Shown: piece after piece, positions 56,101 to 64,000 of the stretch
How the letters are laid out: each line of letters opens with the position of its first letter
Numbering within the stretch: position 1 is the first letter of the stretch
DNA from: Bugula neritina
Lineage: Eukaryota > Bryozoa > Gymnolaemata > Cheilostomatida > Bugulidae
Direction of reading: 5' to 3'
Assembly (NCBI GenBank): GCA_964035545.1
Contig: OZ037769.1
Location: forward strand, 9,587,429-9,651,428
Length of the DNA stretch: 64,000 nucleotides
Notes under the pieces: model-generated
What the model was told of the DNA's origin: nothing
Database searches by the model: none
Seen by the model: the letters and a program-made list of their open reading frames with translations, nothing else
Translations under genes and position numbers: made by a program

Positions 56101-59100
56101 TGTATAGCAATTCACATATAATATTTTTCTATGTTTCAAGTAAAATATTCTGATATCCTACAGTACACACAAATTGTGAAAACATCGAATAATTCCTATA
56201 TATGCATAGTATCTCATTGTTTCACCCAAATTTTGGAAGGAAATGAAAAGAGACACTAATAATTTATATAAATGAAATAAGAAGACCTTAAGGATCATTT
56301 TGATAGGCATCATGCCTATGGAAATGCTTTTGTTATGTCTTAAAATTAGCTTGGAACATTGCTATTATGGAAAACAATGAGGCGTCCTCAAACTTTTTCA
56401 CAGCACTGTAAGTTCTTTAAATGTTTTGGCTCAGATGTTGATATGTTGACTGCTGTTTGTTCTGAGAAGAGTAATTCTATGAAATAAGATTGTTTAATGA
56501 TATGTAACATATACAACACTTATATTATGTAATGTATGCATTACTTATGTATTGTATACATTACTCACAACTAGATACAACCTACTGGAACGTCTCGTCA
56601 CTTTCTACTATGCCGACAGGATGTACAGTCACTTCACTCTGCGCCATATTATCTCGGAATCCTACAATTCTCAGCATCCTCTCCAGGTTTGCCACTCAAT
56701 GCTTCGTCCCTTTGTACTTTGTACTTCTATAAGATTTGTCTCTTTATGATATGCACATATTGTTGCAATGATTTGGTACTTTGTTCAAGTTCGTCGTTCA
56801 TAGGTGTATATATAGAGTAGCTTATAGCTATAGGTATTTAATGTATATTAATGTGTGGGTGTATGGCAGTCATTACATATTACTAGATATTATATAAGCA
56901 TGTCTGTCTGTTCCAAAACAAGTATCCCTTCATGATATTTCAGCCGGTATATGCGGAGTTTGTTGAGAGTTTGGAGGAGAAAGCCGCAGGCCGTATCTAT
57001 ACTCTGGTAAACAACATTCCTTTTAATAATCAGACTATAGTCTTCTATGACGTTTATGTTTGATATAGGCTAAGGATTGCTCTGCTTTCCTTGAAAGTTT
57101 GAGGAAAGGCAAGTCATGAGTGTGTTTTGTTGGAAATGTAGTTGAAATGAATATCTTAGATGGGAAATAGGAAGTTTAGTGTTATGCTATAACAGTTTGT
57201 CTTAAAAACAAAGTATTTTTAATGTCTTTGAACACAATAATTACTATAGATACATTATTGTGCTGGAAGCACAACTCCTGAATATAGCCACGTTTGGAGA
57301 CACAACTCCTAAATTGTGTGTATTGAGTAATCAAACTGTTGGCAGTATTTGAAGTGTTTAGATTGAGCATTCACTGTGATTTGTTCACATTCACTACTGA
57401 AAGTATGGTGGTGTGTTACAGTTGGTGTCCCAGTACGTCCTGTTAGGGAACACAGAGCCTGTGGAGTTGTACAACAGTCCACTCAGACACATCCAAGTGA
57501 GTCACCAACTAAAGTGTCACGTGAACCAATCACAGGCACCAAGTCTACCTAGCTTGAAGCTCTTACATGTTACATGCATTCTTTGATGTGTGGAAGTAAT
57601 TCTGCCATATGAAGATCATGTTCAAGGCATTTTATAACTTTATTTAAAGTCATAGGTTTTCATTTCAATTTGAAGCTAATCATGAAATGTGTAATGTAGC
57701 ACATACTTTCCGTTGTCCCACATGGAGAGCATTAAATGGTTAGTGGACACTTCACAAATAGGTGACATGCTTTTACACAAAGTTCACACTGGTGAGCTCT
57801 ACAAACTATATGTTATAGTCCTGTGATTTCTTGGATATATAATAGCTATTTCAAATCTTATTGTTGCTGCAACTTCATGGCATAACTAGAAAAATGAAAG
57901 CGACTCCCAATATTCTTTGCCAAAAGCTTCATCTTATAAAAGTGTTTTTGTATTTGTTTAATCAGCCTATATAAAATCTGGGTGATTGTATAGTGATTGG
58001 CTATTGACCAATGTTATACACAGCATATTACCTCCCAGTAGCTTTATCACTTATACATACATATTTAATATAGCGTTTAATATGTTATCTGTACTACGTA
58101 TTGTAGCTCATTACACACATGTCCATTTGCTAAGATCTTGGGTTACACTGTACTAAGGTCTTGGGTTACACTGTACCCAAGAGTTTACTATAAACTGCAC
58201 TATCTTGGGCTATACTGCACTAAGATCTTGGGCTATACTGTACTAAGATCTTGGGCTATACTGCCCTAAAATCTTGGGCTATACTATACTTGGAGCTTGG
58301 GCTATACTGCACTAAGATCTTGGGCTATATTGTACTAACTATGTAACTCATGCAGACTAAAGAATTCACCAACTCATGGTGTTACAAAGTGTTGAAAGAG
58401 CAGATCCTAGTCCTAGAAACTCTTCTCATCCACCTTTACCACACTACTGATAGGTCCTCATCCCAGCTCCACCTGCATGATCTGTTGATTAAGTTCAAGG
58501 CTAGAGCATTGACAGGCCAGCCTCCTACGGCTTTCAAACATCTCATAGACGATGTGCATCGCCCCCTGGTGGCCAGACTAGAGTGAGACATGTTTTAATA
58601 TGATTTATTTCACTTTATAAAGGCATAGTTGAGGAATGACCCTTAGTTATCACCTGAATAATTGTTTCGAAATATGTGTTGTTTCGCTTGGTTAATAACT
58701 GATAACAAACTGTAGGATTAGTTGTTGGATATTTGTTTTCAATAAGTTTATAATTTATTATTTTGAGTTGTTAGCTAAATATAGACCATCAGCTATTTGC
58801 TGTTCTAAGTTCTTCCTGCCCCTAAGATTTTCTCTATAAATGTTTCAGAATTTAGTGGCTATCGAATAAGAAATAATTCTCTTGTAGGGCTTTAGTTTAG
58901 AATTTAGATAAATATATTGTCAATCTTTAGCTTCAATCGTAAATAGTTAGTAATAAATGAATTGCTGCATTTAATTAAAACATAAATTTATTCATAAAAT
59001 TAAATAAATGCCAAGTTGTTTTTAAGTTCAATGTAGCATAAAATGTTAAAACTAAAAGCTTTTAAATCAGCCCTGGTGAATTATTTTATTTTTATTTGTC

Positions 59101-61532
59101 AATCTAAAGCAAGTATTTGGTTGGCATTTTGAAAAAACTCAATTTTGTGTTCTGAACATGTTAGAGGCAGTATCAGCAGGTAGTTAAACAGTGCAGCATG
59201 TGTCACCTTGTGTGTCACCTGGTGTCTCACTGTGTGTGTCACCTGCTGTATTTACAGGCACCTGCAGGTACTTGTTCTCTTAACTCTGATGCGACTCAAT
59301 AGCCACTCATCTGCAGATCATGTCATGAATGAGAAGACACCAACTCTCGAGGTGCGTCCATCACTCTTCTGTCTGGTACAGAACTCTATATCACATTATA
59401 TTGATTATTATATCATATCAATTAGTATGGACCTCAATTAATATATCATGTCAATTAGTATCTCGTATTAATTAGTATATCGTATATAGTGATAGTAGTT
59501 GTATATTCTCTTTTATTATAGAAGTTGGACTCGCTGTTTAAGAGTAGACTGGGTGACTTTCCCTCGCATGGCCCTTTAGTGTTGGGCTGGGCGGTTGTAC
59601 GCTGTGGACAGGTTAGTATGTTTGATACGTGGATCTAAGGCAACTCTTGTCGGGTAAACTTCAACTATTCTCCAAATCTTCTATCAATTGATGAATTTTA
59701 ACCCACAGCTACCTGTTGCTGTAGGTTCATACAGATTATATCAGTAGACTGGGAGATGTAGCCTTGGGATCCAATGTCTTTGCCTACATTCTGCAACTTC
59801 TGGATGACCTTGAACCTCAAGAGGTTTGAAATTCTTAGTCTCTCTCCATGCGCTAGTCTAACTTCCTATTGTTGAGTATTCTCTGGTTACGGGGCGCTTA
59901 TGGTCTGTTCGTGACCTTCACGTCAAAAATGTAAACTAATGCAATAGAGAAACAATCGATTATGCCTCAGAAGGAAAACACTGATGTAGTACTTTTTCTG
60001 AATCATGGCATAAATATGACTTTTATGTTCAACAAATTATCTTCTGGATAGAATATTTTTATTGGTTAGTTTTGTTGCAGACATCCAATCAGCTGTCAGT
60101 TCAAGTGATTTACCATCTAATATCCCAAGTTCTTCAATTGTTTGATGACTCGGCTCTGGATGACTCAGCCACCCTCATTGGAATCATCTGTCAGCTGGTG
60201 AAACATGAGTCCGTGGCTAATCTGGTTATACAGGTGTGTGCCCTGGGGGGGGGGGGGGGGTCAGATACCCCTCCATGTAACCCGCCTGCAATTTCACTTT
60301 TTAAGTAAACCAAAAGTATTAAAAAAGGTATGGACTAACAAACTATAAATGGGTCATTTTACTAGAAGGTTTTGATATTTTATGCTGTTCACAAATATGT
60401 ATAGAAACAAAGGCCGAGAGACAATCTTGTAACAATAAAATGCATGTCATGTTGTCAATTAAAATGTGGTTGCAGACACATTTTCTCACCAAGGATTTAA
60501 CAATAAGTGTGAAAAATATTGCAGCATTAGAAAAATAGTTATTTATTTTTATTTGTTAACAAATTATTAATTTTACGTCAATACATTAGCAGCTATTATT
60601 CTATAAAATATGCAAAAGATGCCAAAATACAGAGTGTAATAAATGAAGTAAACTCTCCTAATTTATGAGATAAAATGTCATGAAAAGCAACTACATAGAT
60701 ATAATGTGAATATGAATATTTGGCTGTGCAACTTTTAAATATATTGTATATATAAGCATGTAGTGCAAGTGTAACTTGTAGGACACTCTACTAACCACTG
60801 AGTATAGTAATAGTCAACTTTGAACTTGTCTCTTCATATAGCATTTCACAACAATTTTTTTCATTTTATGTTATCTGCAATATATAATATGTCCTAAATC
60901 TTAGATAGTTTATAATACATTATGTGTTATATATCATATGTTGTATAGTATGTATTATGTATATAATGTATATCACATATGTTTTATAGTATGTATTATA
61001 TATATGATGTATATCACATATGACATATGTTGTATAGTATGTATTATGTATACATTGTATATCACATGACATATGTTGTATAGTATGTATTATGTATACA
61101 TTGTATATCACATATGTTGTATAGTATGTATTATATATATGCTGTATATCACATATCATATATGATGTGTAGTATACACAGTACACTCATGTATTCAATA
61201 TTCAACAGGGAGGAGGTGCTGACTCTATATACAGATACATCCTAACTGCTGTCAACACATTCCCTCTCAACTTCTACTCCTCCCTCAGTATGCTGACTTC
61301 CCTCGCCAGGAGCTCCAAACAGGCAGCCATTCATGTGAGTCTCCACCTTACTCTCTATTAGAGCTGCGACCTTATTCCATAGCTGTGTTTCTACTTCCTT
61401 TTCTTCTACAGGTTGTGAGACTCTTAGTGGACATCCCCACATTCACGGAATACTTGGATACCAACTCTCAGACTAACCTTCAATTTATAAGTGAAAACCA
61501 GGTGGAGCTCCTTGAAGCCCGACCTCTGTTTG
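50197..61532 (+). CDS. NUP188: Nucleoporin NUP188, N-terminal part (15 exons, gene runs past window)
   Basis: NUP188 is a large alpha-solenoid scaffold protein of the nuclear pore inner ring. Exons: 50197-50204, 50532-50580, 50938-51011, 53934-54018, 54381-54487, 56575-56686, 56944-57006, 57422-57496, 58356-58582, 59258-59351, 59522-59611, 59725-59823, 60081-60233, 61209-61334, 61412-61532. All introns are GT-AG and all phases agree, giving 494 uninterrupted codons of a protein usually about 1,750 long. Recognisable collinear blocks: LWRNVTLSG near the start, a YYADRMYSHFTLRHII stretch, FTNSWCYKVLKEQILVLE, LGDFPSHGPLVLGWAVVR, GGADSIYRYIL. The 8-nt first coding exon (ATG ATT GG) is the weakest call; the frame is also open upstream. 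The last exon ends in phase 1 at a GTGAGT donor. The identification rests on similarity recalled along the whole length. Confidence 0.85.
51048..53717. mobile_element. Repeat X element with about 1-kb terminal inverted repeats, in NUP188 intron 3
   Basis: Left arm 51,048-52,100 and right arm 52,680-53,717 are inverted copies: GGTCGTTCCATGCCAACTC against the reverse end GGCTCGTTCTATGCCAAATC, and both arms include ACACCATG(A/G)CC(T/C)T-like inner ends. The flanks share ATTA, a possible 4-bp target duplication. It sits wholly inside an intron. It is probably a DNA transposon; the family is not recognised. Confidence 0.7.
52116..52520 (+). pseudogene. Remnant ORF in centre of repeat X element
   Basis: A 62-codon ORF (52116-52304) rich in Lys/Glu (VEEVISEKVATVLSIEKELYPEA), followed in other frames by APESWIIDK, VKIYLAWQARRLQRE and RVVNFFRDDEH near 52,470. 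The last motifs resemble an uncharacterised protein common in invertebrate repeats (an NFYEDDE-type block). It lies between the inverted arms and may be what is left of the element's own gene. Confidence 0.4.
54637..56408 (+). mobile_element. Tc1/mariner transposon in NUP188 intron 5
   Basis: A 1.77-kb element with inverted ends CAGTGCTGTGAAAAAGTTT ... AAACTTTTTCACAGCACTG, flanked by the TA duplication (54635-54636 and 56409-56410). It is in the same orientation as NUP188 and entirely between exons 5 and 6. Confidence 0.92.
55035..56057 (+). pseudogene. Tc1-like transposase (inactive)
   Basis: N-terminal paired-type HTH: IIFLHNKGYSIRKLSEKV, TVHQIIKRFMETGSV, then GSRRPRIS (the GRPR-like hook). 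The catalytic part has ISDESTFNV (first Asp, near 55,490), FEDDNAPCH (second Asp, near 55,755) and LNPTRNLW near 55,860, where the family has a Glu before NLW; here it is Arg, so the triad is broken. Frameshifts and stops lie between about 55,310 and 55,650. Start chosen at ATG 55035. Length is about normal for the family (340 residues). Confidence 0.87.
58130..58338 (+). repeat. 23-bp tandem repeat in NUP188 intron 8
   Basis: About nine imperfect units of the type AAGATCTTGGGCTATACTG plus 3-4 bases, ending 17 bp before exon 9. Confidence 0.88.
60245..60260 (+). repeat. Poly-G tract in NUP188 intron
   Basis: Sixteen G, 12 bp after the exon 13 donor. Confidence 0.9.
60939..61163 (+). repeat. 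41-48-bp tandem repeat in NUP188 intron 13
   Basis: Five units of the type TGTTGTATAGTATGTATTAT followed by GTATATCACATATG, with small length changes. It ends 45 bp before exon 14. Confidence 0.85.
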
Positions 61533-61684
61533 GTGAGTTTCTATTATGCTTTACTATAATATTATGTGTATATATATACATATACATATACATATACACA
61601 CACGTAATATACTGTACTATCTATACTATATTATACTTTACTACTTTATACTACACTACGCTATTCACACCTTTCACACCTATA

Positions 61685-63471
61685 CGGTCGTAGTCCTGTA
61701 CGGGTGACCGGTCTGCAGGTTTCCAATCTCTATCAGCGTCTGCCATCTTTCCCAGTATTCTGCATCCTCTGGCTTAAGACCCCATTGCTTCATGTCATCT
61801 CCTATCGTGTCCATCTATCTTCGTTTGGGCCGTCCTCTCTTTCTCTTCTCCACTATTTTAACTCAGTCACCATCTAATATTCTCTTCACTATCTCTCCTC
61901 TGCACATGACCATACCACTGAAGTCTTCTCTTCCTTATATGCCTAGACACAGGTTTAACTTTAGCTTCGCTCCTTATGTTTTCATTCTTAACAATATCCT
62001 CCCAGTTTATTCCCTGTATGTGTCTGAGCATTCGCATTTCGGTTGCCTCTATCCGTTGTTCTTGCCTCTGGGTGATGGGCCATGTTTCATTGCCATATAT
62101 CAGTGTTGGTTTTATGATTGTTTTGTAGATTAATACCTTCAGTTGTTTAGGCACTTTTTTATCTCACAGAACTCCTGATAGGTCCCTCCATCTATCCCAC
62201 GCTGCACTTATTTTTCTTGTGATTTCCGCCTCACAGCCTCCATCCTGATCTATCACTGTCCCCAAATACTTGAACTTGTTTGTTATTGGTAGCTCAGTGT
62301 AATCTTCCTGGTCAAATCTTTTCATTTTGATCCTGGTGGTGCTTTCCTTTGGTGGAAGATGCTCAGTTTTCTTCCGGCTCACTGAGACCTGCGTCCTCTA
62401 GATGTCCACGCCAAGCCTCTAATCTCTCTTCTACCCGTCCTCCCTCTATCACAGATAACTAGGTCATCTGCAAAGAGCATTGCCCACGGTGTTTTCTCAT
62501 CTATTTTTTCTGAGATTACATCCAATATGACTATGACCAGGAAAGGACTCAACGCAGATCCCTGGTGCAACCCCACATCGATGTCTATCTCTTCTGATGC
62601 TCCTTCACTGGTTGTAACTGATGTAGTGCAGTTCTTGTACATATCCCGCATAATCCTAACATAATGCTCTGGTACACTTTTCTTTCTTAAACAGTACCAT
62701 ATGAGGTCTCGTGGCACCGTATCGTACGCTTTTTATAGATCAACAAATACCATGTGGAGGTCTGTTTGGTATTTTCTCATCTCCTCCTGTAACATCTGGA
62801 GGCAGAACAATGGTTTTACTGTTGACTTTCCAGGTTGGAATCCATATTGCCTGTCCGATATCTTTACCAAGCCTCTAATCCTATTCTCCACTACCCTCTC
62901 CCATAGCTTGAGACAGTGGCTCAGCAGTTTGATCCCTCTGTAATTACCGCAGTCCAAGGGGTCCTCTTTCTGTTTGTATATTGGTGTTATCTTGATTCTC
63001 CTCCATTCTTCTGGTATACCTTCATCCTGCACCTCCCTCCCTTAGTACTGCTGTAATCCAGTCAAGGCCAAGGTCTCAAAGCTTCTTCACTATCTCCATC
63101 GGGAACTCATCGGGTCCAGCGGCCTCACCGTTCTTCATTTTCTCTAGTTGCTTCTTAACTTCCTCTCTAGTAACCTGAGCGATATGTCCCTCTATTTTAC
63201 CAGTCTCCTCTAATTCTTTCCTCTTGTTCTTGGTATTCAATAACAAACTGAAATACTGTCGCCATCTTTCCTTGATTTCTTCACCCTCTGAAACTATCTT
63301 CCCTTCGCTATCTTTCACAAACTTCATCCTGTCTAAATCCAAAGATCTTCTCTTTCTGGTCTTAGCTAGTTTGTGAAGGCTTTTCGCTCCATTCTCTTCG
63401 AGGTCTTTATACAACTACTCATAAGCCTTCTCCTTTGCTTTCGCCACTTCTTCTTTAGCCTTCTTTAGCCT
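61685..63471 (-). pseudogene. RTE-like LINE, 5'-truncated, reverse to NUP188
   Basis: Minus-strand reverse transcriptase in successive frames: KSLHKLAKTRKRRS and NGEAAGPDEFPMEIVKKL (63,414-63,076), WRRIKITPIYKQK, NYRGIKLLSH, DRQYGFQPGKST (63,030-62,800), VGLHQGSALSPFLV (62,580), the active site AMLFADDLVI (62,490-62,460), YLGTVIDQDGG, KTIIKPTLIYGNETW, then an RKRRLQWYGHVQRRD end and a final WGLKPEDAEYW-type block to about 61,685. The endonuclease is missing, as expected from incomplete reverse transcription. Several stops and shifts make it inactive. It lies beyond the last visible NUP188 exon, presumably in the next intron. Confidence 0.85.
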
Positions 63472-63870
63472 ACTACACTACGCTATACTATACTGTTTAT
63501 GCTATACTATACTATATATAGTATACTATATACACTACACTATATGTACTATACTATATATACTCTGGTGGTCGATTTGACCATGGATTACACTCTATAC
63601 ATACTATACTATACAATACTGTACTATATATTATACTTTGTCGTATATACTGTACTATACTGTATTATATATACTGTACTATATATACACTATACACTAT
63701 GCTATATGTACTATAGCAGAGTATATTAAAGAATATATAGTACAGTATAGTATATATAGTACCCCACTATCCGAACAGGACAAAGCGGAGATAGGTGAGA
63801 AATAGTATATATAGTACTGTATAGTATATATATATAGTTTAGTATAGTATACATAATACAGTATAATGTA

Positions 63871-63908
<38 letters not shown>

Positions 63909-64000
63909 ATATATATATATATATTATATATATATATATAGATATATAATATATATATATATATATTATATATATAATATATATATATATATACGTATAT
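63472..64000 (+). repeat. TATAC/AT low-complexity end of window
   Basis: Irregular TATACTA/TATAGTA words change to pure (AT)n from about 63,872. No gene. Confidence 0.85.

Noticed and set aside
58130-58338. CRISPR-like array
   Set aside because: Units follow each other directly without unique spacers, lie in an animal intron, and are a plain tandem repeat.
60920-61186. Tyr-rich protein-coding gene in the tandem repeat
   Set aside because: The frame is produced by the AT-rich 41-48-bp repeat and lies in a NUP188 intron.

Overview
The window is animal (metazoan) nuclear DNA and not microbial. It holds an interrupted gene with GT-AG introns, AT-rich non-coding sequence, many microsatellites and a mixed population of animal-type transposons. 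A marine invertebrate such as a sponge or cnidarian would fit, but the sequence alone does not fix the species.

The left 33 kb is a stack of Ty3/gypsy (Metaviridae-type) LTR retrotransposons of one family. From 1 to 10,309 lie four truncated copies joined inside coding regions: A, 1-380 (+); B, 381-2,540 (+); C, 2,541-6,448 (-); D1, 6,446-10,309 (+, with its 3' LTR). From 10,774 to 18,325 is the one full-length copy, D: 5' LTR, tRNA-Leu primer site, gag, pol in the -1 frame behind a textbook frameshift signal, a third ORF, polypurine tract and 3' LTR. From 18,915 to 28,398 lie an LTR plus gag-pro remnant, a solo LTR with a 4-bp target duplication, an old repeat-encoded Cys-rich protein remnant, the 3' half of a minus-strand copy (E) and a structured repeat pair. 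From 28,381 to 31,738 is the 5' half of a plus-strand copy (F). A deletion derivative starts near 33 kb. All pol genes are broken.

The most notable shared feature is the third ORF in the env position. Its product has two C2H2 zinc fingers, a Pro/basic linker and a C-terminal coiled coil. It is seen in five copies and in two sequence subfamilies. Conserved splice signals would join the first gag codons to it in frame, as retroviral env mRNAs are made.

The middle (31.8-49.7 kb) carries LINE remnants, a PIF/Harbinger (ISL2EU-like) transposon with about 1.07-kb terminal inverted repeats that landed inside a third ORF, a Penelope-type GIY-YIG remnant, a fold-back Tc1-like element, a gag-pro fragment, a low-complexity tract and long AT-rich stretches without recognisable genes.

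From 50,197 to 61,532 on the plus strand runs the N-terminal part of a nucleoporin NUP188 gene. Fifteen exons are seen, all phase-compatible, giving 494 codons; the gene continues beyond the window. Its introns hold a 2.7-kb long-inverted-repeat element, a Tc1-like transposon, two tandem-repeat arrays and, after the last visible exon, an RTE-like LINE on the opposite strand. NUP188 is the only gene here that looks functional for the host.
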